From Arenicellales bacterium (GTDB lineage Bacteria > Pseudomonadota > Gammaproteobacteria > Arenicellales > JAHEKD01): a stretch of 64,000 nucleotides of DNA. Location: NCBI GenBank assembly GCA_028284225.1, contig JANQSD010000007.1, positions 62,001-126,000 of the forward strand, read 5' to 3'. This document shows, piece by piece, positions 14,657-22,706 of the stretch. The position numbers were made by a program, and so were the translations under genes. Below the pieces are notes generated by a model. That model made no database searches and was not told where the DNA came from. It saw nothing but the letters and a program-made list of their open reading frames with translations. How positions within the stretch are numbered: position 1 is the first letter of the stretch; the number at the start of each line of letters is the position of its first letter.

Positions 14657-14700
14657 TTATGTGATAATCATATCCAATTGTATCCATTTATATCCAATTC
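14650..14700. promoter_or_regulatory. Phased TATCCAATT repeats upstream of the Fic gene
   Basis: TATCCAATT at 14650, 14671 and 14691 and TATCCATTT at 14681. Three of them follow each other at exactly 10-bp spacing and the first lies 21 bp away, i.e. on the same face of the helix. They cover the start and promoter area of the Fic gene, as expected of an autoregulatory operator. Confidence 0.55.
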
Positions 14701-14841
14701 GCAAATTATTTCCCTGCAAACTCCAGAATGCGATTAGAAGTATTTAAAAATATTTAAGGACACCCACAAATTGAGCAAGCTAGGGCGGTGTGCTAAATTG
14801 TTGTTCTGAAACGGAATTCATTTAATTTAATTACAGGAGTC

Positions 14842-15264
14842 AAGCAAGACCATTGCTCGAAACCATCATTTATATCTAGATAAACCCACTTATTTCCATT
14901 TAACCAGTCGTTGTGTCAGACGGGCATTTCTATGCGCTAAAGATCAATCCAGCGATAAACGTTATGATCATCGCAAACGCTGGCTGGAAAAACGATTATT
15001 TGAACTACGCGAACTGTTTTATATAGATTTATATGGCTATGCCATTCTATCAAACCATTATCATCTAGTGATCCAAACTCGCCCTGATGGCATGCATCAA
15101 GCCAGTAATAAGATATGTGTATGGCCTATGTGGATCTTAATCCAGTGCGAGCAGGTGTAGCAAACACATCGGAGCAATCGTTATTCACCTCAATACATCA
15201 TCGTATTACTCACCATGATCTCAGTGAACCAATTCAGGCATTAATGATAGTAAAGGGCATTTAA
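14842..15264 (+). pseudogene. Remnant of a Y1 (HUH) transposase gene
   Basis: The first frame encodes the N-terminal half of a REP-associated/Y1-type transposase (HLTSRCVRRAFLCAKD, then SNHYHLVIQTRPD with the HUH histidines). At about 15100-15120 the sequence jumps into another frame that encodes the conserved later block MAYVDLNPVRAGVA and TSIHHRI, ending at TAA 15262. The catalytic middle between the two parts is missing, so an internal deletion killed the gene. Confidence 0.75.
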
Positions 15265-15329
15265 CCATCAGTTCTGAATCAGTCTGTATAAAAATTAGTT
15301 TGATAGGGTAATTTGAAATATAAAATTAG

Positions 15330-15345
15330 TACAAAAATTATTCCA
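15330..15345 (+). promoter_or_regulatory. Probable inositol-regulon operator upstream of the first dehydrogenase
   Basis: TACAA-AAATTA-TTCCA fits the 16-bp regulon site (T[AG]GAA-N6-TTC[CT]A) with one mismatch, and a -10-like TATTTA begins two bases after it. A second, weaker copy (half site TTCCA, 15369-15373) shares the flanking ATTCCATTATTTA. The -35 is poor. Confidence 0.5.
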
Positions 15346-15398
15346 TTATTTATATAATCATAAAAATATTCCATTATTTATTCATTGAGAACAGACAA

Positions 15399-16526
15399 GT
15401 GAAAATTATTCAGTTAGGTATGGTTGGTGGTGGACGCAGCTCTCAGATTGGTGATAGTCATCGAGTAGCCGCGAATAGAGACGGTCTATTTAAATTATCA
15501 GCCGGTGCATTTGACAAAGATCCATTAGCCAGTGTCGAATTTGGGAAAAAATTAGGAATCGACTCTTCGCGTGCTTATGCCGACTATCGCGCTATGTTGC
15601 AGCAGGAGCTAACTCGTGATGACGGTATTGACGCTGTCAGTATTATGACGCCGAATGGGTTTCACTTTGAGATGGCTAGCGCTTTTGCCGCAAATGGTAT
15701 TCATGTTATCTGCGAAAAACCCGTCACCACAACGGTTGAAGATGCAATTAAGTTGGCTGAACTCGTAAAAGATAAGGATATCGTTTTTGGCGTGATGTAC
15801 GGTTACACCGGTTATCCAATGATCAAACAAGCAAGGGAAATGGTGCGTAATGGCGAATTAGGGGAGATTCATACCATCAAATCTGAATTTGCACATGGTC
15901 ATGCAATGCATACTGTAGAACAAGAAAAAGAAGGTGCGGCCTGGAGAGTTGATCCTAAAATTTCAGGGCCTAGTTTCGTTTTAGCAGATGTTGGCACACA
16001 TGCCTATCATATCGCTGGATTCGTTTCTGGTCTGAAGCCAATCCAAGTATGTGCACATCTAACTTCTGTAGTACGTACCCGTCCACTTGAAGATAACGCA
16101 TTTATCTGGTTGAAATACCCAAACGGCGCTAATGGTACAGTTTGGGCCAGTGCAGTTGCAACGGGTAACCAACATGGTCTGAACTTAAGAATTTACGGTA
16201 GCAAAGCCTCGCTTCAGTGGCATCAAGAAAGACCGAATCAATTGATTTATAAGCAAACATCCATGTCAACTAAAATCTATGAGCGTGGAGCAGATGATTT
16301 GTACCCGGCTGCTCGTATAGAACGGGTTGGAGTTGGTCACCCGGAGGGTTATTTTGAATCATTTTCTAATGTTTATCGCCAATTTGGGCAGGCGATTCAA
16401 GCAAAGTTGGCCAACCAATCGCTCCCAGTAGATTATCCAGGGATTGATGATGGCATACAGGGGGTGAAATTTATTGAGTCTTGTCTCACCTCACAAGTTA
16501 GTGGTCAAGCATGGGTGAATTTGTGA
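15399..16526 (+). CDS. Gfo/Idh/MocA family dehydrogenase
   Basis: 375 residues, GTG start. N-terminal Rossmann fold (GMVGGGRSSQIG), the family lysine motif CEKPV near residue 107, and the C-terminal beta-sheet domain. Oxidises or reduces polyols such as inositols with NAD(P). It stands first in the inositol gene region, behind a likely copy of the regulon operator, so a role in inositol isomer interconversion (scyllo-inositol or a similar dehydrogenase) is inferred. Exact substrate cannot be read from the sequence. It is more divergent from IolG (27628) than the gene at 32502 appears to be. Confidence 0.85.
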   Translation: MKIIQLGMVGGGRSSQIGDSHRVAANRDGLFKLSAGAFDKDPLASVEFGKKLGIDSSRAYADYRAMLQQELTRDDGIDAVSIMTPNGFHFEMASAFAANGIHVICEKPVTTTVEDAIKLAELVKDKDIVFGVMYGYTGYPMIKQAREMVRNGELGEIHTIKSEFAHGHAMHTVEQEKEGAAWRVDPKISGPSFVLADVGTHAYHIAGFVSGLKPIQVCAHLTSVVRTRPLEDNAFIWLKYPNGANGTVWASAVATGNQHGLNLRIYGSKASLQWHQERPNQLIYKQTSMSTKIYERGADDLYPAARIERVGVGHPEGYFESFSNVYRQFGQAIQAKLANQSLPVDYPGIDDGIQGVKFIESCLTSQVSGQAWVNL

Positions 16527-16926
16527 TCAGGCCAAGTCTGGTAGGCTTATATCCTTAGGTTAGGTGGCTTTTATTTTTAGAGTTTCACTTCCAAAATTTC
16601 TTAACAAATTATTTAGATCACATAATAACTTTGAATGATCATTAGTATTTTATGTCGGTAATTAAAAGCTGATACCTTCAGGTTGGCTAAAGAATATTAA
16701 CTGTAATTTACTGTTAATTTGAGTGCCAACCATTTATGACTGAATGAAATGCCTTTTCAAGGCAGCTCTTGTTTGGCCGGATTCGATAATTCCCAAAAGA
16801 GTCACTGGAAGTGATGTTATCTGAGTTAATCAATCACTTTCGACACATTTATATCACGAGACTATTGAAATAAAAATTCTATTCTATTATTATTAGAATG
16901 GAATATATATATCAAGAGGAAGTTAG
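16527..16926. other. 400-bp intergenic region before the porin
   Basis: No ORF of note. The only clear content is the porin promoter with its operator (16865-16893). A ribosome site (AAGAGGA) lies at 16914-16920. Confidence 0.6.
16865..16893 (+). promoter_or_regulatory. Porin promoter with operator in the spacer
   Basis: -35 TTGAAA (16865-16870) and -10 TATTAT (16888-16893) are 17 bp apart. The spacer bases 16871-16886 read TAAAA-ATTCTA-TTCTA, one mismatch from the regulon operator. A bound repressor would block both promoter elements. Confidence 0.65.
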
Positions 16927-17913
16927 ATGAAAAATATTTTTAATATCTCGTTGATAGGTGTGACCGCGTTTGCGGCTGCCTTTTCCACATCAGTTTATGC
17001 CGAGAATGAAGATAATAAGTTCGAAATCTATGGTGAAGTGGAAGCACGTTCAATAGATAGGGATGACACAGATTTAGATACGTTCGTCGACAAAGCCAGG
17101 ATAGGACTGAAAGGTGCCCATGTTTTGCCACGGTTTACTGATCTAAAAGCGCGATGGCAACTTGAATTTGATTTGCCAGTGAATGATTTGGCGACTCAGG
17201 ACAAAGATGACGATGATGTTGGTACCCGAAAAGCGAACATAAGCCTACAAGGTGGGTTTGGTGAATTAATTTTTGGTCGTCAGAATAATATTCTGGCAGA
17301 AACCAAAAAAATGGATTCCTTCAAAAACGATTCTGGTGCATTTTTATTTGCACCTGATCGACTAGGTAATGCAATTTCATACGTCACGCCAACATTTTCC
17401 GGATTACACGGTTATGTCCAGGTAGCCAGCGATGCCGATGCAGAGGATACAGATGGTAATGGTGAAGATGAAGATTTTGATGCGACTGTGTTTGGGCTCA
17501 ATTATTTTGGAGAAAGCTTTTTTGCAGGCATTTCGCGTTATGAAGTAGATGAGGAGTTTCCTTCTGGTGAAGTTGAGTTGACCTCGTTTGGTTTTAATTA
17601 TTCATTTGGTCAGTTTTCTGTTTTTGGTACTTATCAGGATGAAAGTGTCACAGAGGCAACAGTCGCGGGTTTAGGTTTGGCCTATAACCTGGATCCCTGG
17701 ACGTTTAAAGTCGGGCACACTAATTTTGAAGAAGATACTGATAATACCGAAGGTACTGCAACGCATTTGCTAGCTAGCTATGCTTTTGGCAATAATATAA
17801 ACGCATTTATTCAGTATGTAGATTACGATAGTGATGCAGAACAAGACCTCGGTCGTGGTGATGCTATATCTATCGGAATTGATGCCAGTATTAGTAAATT
17901 ATTTAATTATTAA
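16927..17913 (+). CDS. Gram-negative porin
   Basis: 328 residues. A signal peptide ends at about residue 25 (STSVYA). The mature protein begins with EIYGEVEARS, a typical first porin strand, continues with alternating strands rich in Gly, Asp and aromatic residues, and contains a porin-type segment GFGELIFGRQNN. It resembles the small trimeric general porins (Porin_4 group). The promoter carries the inositol operator, so it probably admits inositol or its derivatives through the outer membrane. Confidence 0.85.
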   Translation: MKNIFNISLIGVTAFAAAFSTSVYAENEDNKFEIYGEVEARSIDRDDTDLDTFVDKARIGLKGAHVLPRFTDLKARWQLEFDLPVNDLATQDKDDDDVGTRKANISLQGGFGELIFGRQNNILAETKKMDSFKNDSGAFLFAPDRLGNAISYVTPTFSGLHGYVQVASDADAEDTDGNGEDEDFDATVFGLNYFGESFFAGISRYEVDEEFPSGEVELTSFGFNYSFGQFSVFGTYQDESVTEATVAGLGLAYNLDPWTFKVGHTNFEEDTDNTEGTATHLLASYAFGNNINAFIQYVDYDSDAEQDLGRGDAISIGIDASISKLFNY

Positions 17914-17943
17914 CACTTTTTCCTTCTCTTCTTTAAGTAAAGG

Positions 17944-17980
17944 CTATCGGGTCCCGCAAATTTTATGTGGGGCTCGATAG
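17944..17980. terminator. Hairpin between convergent porin and RpiR genes
   Basis: CTATCG (17944-17949) pairs with CGATAG (17975-17980), with additional GTCCC/GGGGC pairing inside. There is only a weak T-rich stretch after it. A bidirectional terminator is likely but not certain. Confidence 0.5.
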
Positions 17981-18090
17981 TATTTAAATTAAAACATATT
18001 AGTTTGTTTTGTAAACTTGGCTAACAGCAGCCGGCCTTTCCTCAGCTGCTGAATTCAACTTAGTGGATCAAGTGATAGATACCATCTAGT

Positions 18091-18933
18091 TCATTTAGAG
18101 CCTGATTGTTCAATGGCCAACGAAATCATCAGTGTTTGGGCCAGGCATAACACGGCCGTCAATGAGCGAAAACCGCGTACTTCTGCATCTTTAATTTCAA
18201 ATGATAATGTTGATGACTTGGCTATAGGGCTGAATGGACTGTCAGTTAGTGCAATAACAGGTAACGACTTTTCAGTCGCTTTCTCAACTACATTTATTGT
18301 TTCAGGCCCATAAGGCTCGAAACTAATCGCGATTACCAAATCTGTCTTGTCAAAAAGTTGCATTTGTTCATTGAGCATGCCGGCAATTCCATCTAGTATT
18401 GTTGCCGGTTGTTCAATGCGATTTAGTGTATACCCCAAATATGCAGCAACAGGAAATGCACGACGACTGCCAGTAATATGAATGATGCGAGCTTGTTTCA
18501 TCAAGGCAACGGCTTGTTGCAATTGCTCTTGAGAAATGTCATTTTCTAGTTTCTCCAAGCTTAATTGACTGGCCCTGGAGAATGCTTGTAATACCTCGAT
18601 GCCTTCGAGCTGATCTTTGTTTTCAGCATCTTCCCAAAACATCCTGATGCGTTCATTATAATTTGAGGAGCGTTGAATCAATTGTTGCTTAAAAATGCGT
18701 TGCATTTCGCTAAAGCCTGAATAGCCAAAGGCCTGGGCAAACCGGATTAATACTGATGGTTGAACTCCCGCTCGATCAGATAACACTGCTATCGTTTCTA
18801 TGGCCATATCATCAGGAAAGTCGAGTGCGTATTTAGCTACTTGTTGAAGTCGTTTGCTTAAGTTTTCATAGCGAAGGTGAATTGTTTTCACTAGTGCTTT
18901 GGGGTCTGATGGTGGTAATTGGGATTCTGTCAT
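18091..18933 (-). CDS. RpiR family repressor of the inositol genes
   Basis: 280 residues. N-terminal HTH_6 domain (SDRAGVQPSVLIRFAQAFGYSGFSEM read in two parts, about residues 45-75) and a SIS sugar-phosphate-binding domain (ARIIHITGSRRAFPVAAY, about 145-165; SFEPYGPETINVVEKA later). RpiR regulators of inositol genes (IolR type) are released by a phosphorylated pathway intermediate. The gene lies between porin and importer and its own upstream region has the same operator (18974-18989), so it is the best candidate for the regulator of the whole set. Confidence 0.9.
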   Translation of the reverse strand: MTESQLPPSDPKALVKTIHLRYENLSKRLQQVAKYALDFPDDMAIETIAVLSDRAGVQPSVLIRFAQAFGYSGFSEMQRIFKQQLIQRSSNYNERIRMFWEDAENKDQLEGIEVLQAFSRASQLSLEKLENDISQEQLQQAVALMKQARIIHITGSRRAFPVAAYLGYTLNRIEQPATILDGIAGMLNEQMQLFDKTDLVIAISFEPYGPETINVVEKATEKSLPVIALTDSPFSPIAKSSTLSFEIKDAEVRGFRSLTAVLCLAQTLMISLAIEQSGSK

Positions 18934-18973
18934 TTTGATTAATATTGGAATTCAGAATCAAGGATACAGTAAA

Positions 18974-18989
18974 TAGAATTTCTTTTCCA
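18974..18989 (-). promoter_or_regulatory. Operator upstream of the RpiR gene
   Basis: TAGAA-TTTCTT-TTCCA matches the regulon consensus at every fixed position, 41 bp upstream of the repressor start codon. It implies autoregulation. Confidence 0.6.
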
Positions 18990-19183
18990 TTTTGCATTGC
19001 TTTATTAACGCTCGCTGAGGCGACGGAAGATCAGAAGTTTAGCCGTGGATGAATGAGTGCAGTTAGATTGAATATCACATAGATCGTTATAAGCCGGGCG
19101 AATCTATTAAAGTTAAGGTTCTTTTAATGTATTATTTGATAAAGATTCGGTTAATCAAATTAAAGTTAATATTTCATAAATCA

Positions 19184-19211
19184 TTGACATAGAAAAAATA
19201 TTCTATACACT
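19184..19211 (+). promoter_or_regulatory. Inositol operon promoter with perfect operator in the spacer
   Basis: -35 TTGACA (19184-19189), operator TAGAA-AAAATA-TTCTA (19190-19205), -10 TACACT (19206-19211). The operator exactly fills the spacer, so a bound repressor should exclude RNA polymerase. Confidence 0.75.
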
Positions 19212-19245
19212 ATTTTATTCACATACATTTATATGAGGATGAAAT

Positions 19246-20199
19246 ATGATGACCGAGTTACGGCAATCCATTACAAAACTATTTCTTACTGCAGTTCTAT
19301 GTTTATCTGTATTGATGAATGCATTTGCTGAGGGAGAAAAAATTATTGTTGTCAGTCATGGGCAGGCTAATGATCCTTTTTGGTCTGTAGTCAAAAATGC
19401 AGTTTCGCTGGCTGGTGAAAAAATGCAGGTCGAAGTTGACTATCGCGCACCCGAAACCTTTGATATGGTTGCTATGGCACAGTTAATTGAAGCAGCAGTT
19501 CAACAAGAACCGGAAGGCTTGGTTGTTTCAATTCCGGACGCAGATGCATTGGGTGGTGCCATCAATAAAGCGGTTGAAGCCGGTATTCCTGTTGCTTCAA
19601 TGAATTCAGGAGCAGATGTTGCAGCTGATTTAGGTGTTTTATTTCACGTTGGTCAAAATGAATATGACGCCGGACTTGGTGGTGGTGCGAAGATCAAAGA
19701 AATGGGCATTAAAAAACTGATTTGTATAAACCACGAAGTTGGTAATGTGGCTTTGGATGAGCGATGCCGAGGGGTGACAGATGGTTATGGTAGCGAGGTT
19801 GAGGTTATACCAACGGCAGCCAACACAGTCGATGATGTGTATGCCAAAGTTAAAGCAACTTTGCAAGCACAGGATGATATTGATGGAATCATAACACTGG
19901 GCGCCAGTAACTCCGCGGAACCCGCCATGAAGGCCATTGAAGAACTGGGCCTGCAAGATCAAATTACTGTCGGTACGTTCGACCTGTCCGCCAATGTGCT
20001 GGAAATGATTCGTGATGGAAAAATTGCTTTCGCTATTGATCAGCAGCAGTTCTTGCAGGGTTATCTACCTATTGTACATTTGGCATTAAATGCCCGTTAT
20101 AAAGTCCTTCCCGGTGGTGATCTGCCGACAGGTCCTGGATTTGTGACTCAGGGTAATGCAGCAGATGTTATTGATTTGGCTGCTAAAGGTTTACGCTAA
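19246..20199 (+). CDS. Inositol/sugar ABC transporter, periplasmic binding protein
   Basis: 317 residues with a signal peptide ending near ANAFAEG. Two-lobed periplasmic-binding fold of the ribose/fructose class (Peripla_BP_4): VVSHGQANDPFWSVVKNA at the start, VVSIPDADALGGAINKA, and FDLSANVLEMI and AIDQQQFLQGY near the end. It is first in the 13-gene operon and followed by permease and ATPase genes, so it should capture inositol in the periplasm. The ATG pair at 19246 follows GAGG at good distance. Confidence 0.92.
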   Translation: MMTELRQSITKLFLTAVLCLSVLMNAFAEGEKIIVVSHGQANDPFWSVVKNAVSLAGEKMQVEVDYRAPETFDMVAMAQLIEAAVQQEPEGLVVSIPDADALGGAINKAVEAGIPVASMNSGADVAADLGVLFHVGQNEYDAGLGGGAKIKEMGIKKLICINHEVGNVALDERCRGVTDGYGSEVEVIPTAANTVDDVYAKVKATLQAQDDIDGIITLGASNSAEPAMKAIEELGLQDQITVGTFDLSANVLEMIRDGKIAFAIDQQQFLQGYLPIVHLALNARYKVLPGGDLPTGPGFVTQGNAADVIDLAAKGLR

Positions 20200-20211
20200 A
20201 GCAAATGACGA

Positions 20212-20243
20212 GGTCTGCTGCGTATGAATAGGCGCAGCAGACC
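20212..20243 (+). other. Stable intercistronic hairpin after the binding-protein gene
   Basis: GGTCTGCTGCG (20212-20222) and CGCAGCAGACC (20233-20243) form a perfect 11-bp stem with a 10-base loop and no T-run. Such hairpins between binding-protein and permease genes protect the upstream mRNA and explain higher binding-protein levels. Confidence 0.7.
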
Positions 20244-20275
20244 GCGACAACTCATCATGATAGGATGGATAGTAG

Positions 20276-21394
20276 ATGACACAAGCTGGTGCCGAAAAAC
20301 TCCAAGTCGTTGATGAGCGACTGAAAGAAGCATCCTGGATCGTTAAGCTATTACGCCGTCCGGAATTGGGCGCAATCGCAGGTACCATACTTGTGACTAT
20401 TTTCTTCATAATCTACGCCAACGAGCAAATGTTTACTTTGGGCGGCATCATGAGTTTTCTTGAGCCGGCGGCTCAGTTAGGCATTCTGGCGGTTGCTGCT
20501 GCTATGTTGATGATTGCAGGAGAGTTCGATTTAGGCGTCGGCTCTATGATTGCCTTTGGTGGCATGATGGTGGGGATTCCCCTGGTCACCTGGGGTTGGC
20601 CGTTAGAGTTTTCTTTGCTGGTGGCATTTGGTTTTGCAATTGCCGTAGGTGTGATTGGCGGAACAATCGTGTTACGAACTGCACTACCTTCATTTATTGT
20701 GACCCTGGCTTTTTTATTCATTTTACGTGGAGCGACTTTAATCGGGCTTAAATGGTCGACGGGCGGCAATACTCAGTTACGAGGCATTCGAGACGTTATT
20801 GCAGAGGATCACTGGTTGCTTGAATTAATTTCCGGTAATGCGTTTGAAGGTGCGTTTTTAAAACTGGCAGAGATGGGTTGGATCGACACCTTTAAATCTG
20901 GCGTACCAAAGGTTCAAGGTATACCTGTCGAAGTCATCTGGTTTATTCTTATCACCGTTCTTGCTACTTGGGTGTTACTTCGAACCCGTTTTGGTAATTG
21001 GATATTTGCAGCAGGTGGAGATCCTGTCTCAGCACGCAATGTCGGTGTGCCAGTGGCTCGGGTCAAAATCATTATGTTCTGTACTACCGCTTGTGCGGCC
21101 ACCTTAGTCGGTGTGATGAATGCGGTGGATTTCGGATCCACCGATGCATCGCGCGGCCTGTTAAAAGAATTCGAGGCGATTATTGCTGCAGTAATCGGTG
21201 GCTGTTTATTAACTGGCGGCTACGGCAGTGCTGTTGGCGCATTCTTTGGTGCAATTATTTTCGGCATGGTTTCCATCGGCATCACTTATACGGATATCGA
21301 TCAGGACATGTTTAAAATTTTCCTTGGAGCCATGTTGTTGATAGCGGTTTTATTTAACAATTACATTCGCCGTAAGGCACTTGGTGGACGATAA
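20276..21394 (+). CDS. Inositol/sugar ABC transporter, permease
   Basis: 372 residues, about ten hydrophobic segments, BPD_transp_2 type (branched/ribose-like permeases), with [16 protein letters not shown] and the cytoplasmic-loop region [20 protein letters not shown], which couples to the ATPase. A conserved late segment ([21 protein letters not shown]) is typical of ribose/fructose/inositol permeases. Encoded with its binding protein and a single-domain ATPase. Confidence 0.92.
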   Translation: MTQAGAEKLQVVDERLKEASWIVKLLRRPELGAIAGTILVTIFFIIYANEQMFTLGGIMSFLEPAAQLGILAVAAAMLMIAGEFDLGVGSMIAFGGMMVGIPLVTWGWPLEFSLLVAFGFAIAVGVIGGTIVLRTALPSFIVTLAFLFILRGATLIGLKWSTGGNTQLRGIRDVIAEDHWLLELISGNAFEGAFLKLAEMGWIDTFKSGVPKVQGIPVEVIWFILITVLATWVLLRTRFGNWIFAAGGDPVSARNVGVPVARVKIIMFCTTACAATLVGVMNAVDFGSTDASRGLLKEFEAIIAAVIGGCLLTGGYGSAVGAFFGAIIFGMVSIGITYTDIDQDMFKIFLGAMLLIAVLFNNYIRRKALGGR

Positions 21395-21408
21395 GAGGCG
21401 AAGGACCA

Positions 21409-22197
21409 ATGGTAGATCCGTTGATTGATGTACAGAATATTACCAAGCATTTTGGGTCGGTGATTGCTTTGGGTGGTGTCTCAATTCAGGTAAAAAGCGG
21501 GGAGGTTCATTGTTTACTTGGTGACAACGGTGCGGGTAAATCAACCTTGATTAAAACCCTGGCCGGTGTGCACAAGCCCACATCAGGTGAGATTTTGATG
21601 GAAGGTCAGCCGGTGTATTTTAATTCACCTAGAGAGGCGTTGGATGCCGGCATTGCGACGGTGTACCAGGACCTGGCAATGATCCCGTTAATGTCGATCA
21701 CGCGCAACTTTTTTATGGGTCGGGAAATTCAAAAAGGTATATGGCCGTTTAAAAGCTTTGATACCCACAAAGCGGATCAGATTGCCCGAGAAGAGATGAA
21801 GAAGATTGGTATTGATGTGCGCGAGCCGGATCAGGCCACCGGAACCTTGTCAGGTGGTGAGCGGCAGTCCCTGGCCATTGCTCGAGCGGTGTATTTCGGC
21901 GCTAAGTTATTGATTTTGGATGAGCCAACTTCTGCCTTAGGGGTGGCGCAAACCACCATGGTATTGAAATATACACACATGGTTCGCCAAAAAGGCCTGG
22001 GGGTTATTTTTATCACCCATAATGTTCGTCACGCAATGGCGGTTGGCGATAAATTCACGGTTTTAAACCGAGGTAAAACCCTAGGTACTTATGCCAAAGG
22101 TGAGATAGTGATGGATGAATTGCAAAACATGATGGCGGGGGGTAAGACCTTAGAAGATTTATCCAAAGAACTGGGCGATGAAATCGCTACTGTGTAA
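21409..22197 (+). CDS. Inositol/sugar ABC transporter, ATP-binding protein
   Basis: 262 residues, one nucleotide-binding domain: Walker [10 protein letters not shown], signature [12 protein letters not shown], Walker [13 protein letters not shown], switch His in FITHNVRH. Ribose-type importers usually have a fused double ATPase. The single domain here matches the FrcA-like subgroup and would work as a homodimer. Confidence 0.92.
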   Translation: MVDPLIDVQNITKHFGSVIALGGVSIQVKSGEVHCLLGDNGAGKSTLIKTLAGVHKPTSGEILMEGQPVYFNSPREALDAGIATVYQDLAMIPLMSITRNFFMGREIQKGIWPFKSFDTHKADQIAREEMKKIGIDVREPDQATGTLSGGERQSLAIARAVYFGAKLLILDEPTSALGVAQTTMVLKYTHMVRQKGLGVIFITHNVRHAMAVGDKFTVLNRGKTLGTYAKGEIVMDELQNMMAGGKTLEDLSKELGDEIATV

Positions 22198-22208
22198 TTC
22201 TTGGCGTA

Positions 22209-22667
22209 ATGGTGAGCAAAAGCAAAATAAATTCAATTCTAGTTGCTGTTGACGGATCAGAGAATGGTTACAGGGCAGTGGCTATGGCTGCAGAACTGGC
22301 CAGCAAGCTGGGTGCCTCACTGGCCTTGTTGCATGTGATTAGTGACAAACCTTTACCTAAGGAACTACAGGACATGATTGAATTTGAACAGATCAATGAC
22401 TCACGAAACGATATTCTGAAAAACTCAGGTGAATTAATACTGGATAAGGCAGTGCATATAGTCAAGCTGCGCATCCAGGCTGATTCGTCACGCCAAATTG
22501 AACAGGGCGATCCTGCCGATGCCATTGTCCAATATGCTGAGGACAATCAGGTTGATTTAATTGTGTTAGGACGGCGTGGATTGAACGAGGACAATGCAAT
22601 GCTTTTAGGCAGTGTGTCACGCAAAGTCACTAACTTAACGACCATTAATTGTTTGATGGTTAAATAA
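22209..22667 (+). CDS. Universal stress protein (UspA family)
   Basis: 152 residues, starts with SILVAVDGSENGYRAV and ends with the ATP-binding type motif VLGRRGLNED...GSVSRKV. Lies between the importer ATPase and iolC genes in the same operon, 12 bp and 40 bp from its neighbours. Its role in inositol use is unknown. UspA proteins often modulate metabolism under stress or growth arrest. Confidence 0.9.
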   Translation: MVSKSKINSILVAVDGSENGYRAVAMAAELASKLGASLALLHVISDKPLPKELQDMIEFEQINDSRNDILKNSGELILDKAVHIVKLRIQADSSRQIEQGDPADAIVQYAEDNQVDLIVLGRRGLNEDNAMLLGSVSRKVTNLTTINCLMVK

Positions 22668-22706
22668 TATTGTCACAGGCTTACTGATTACGATTTGGAG
22701 TCCTAG

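Larger units (their letters stand above)
18934..19245. other. Divergent regulatory region between repressor and inositol operon
   Basis: 312 bp with no ORF. It holds the operator near the repressor gene (18974-18989) and the main operon promoter with its operator (19184-19211). A GAGG ribosome site lies at about 19233. Confidence 0.7.

Noticed and set aside
16527-16600. Possible terminator after the first dehydrogenase
   Set aside because: Only scattered short complementarity, no convincing stem and T-run.
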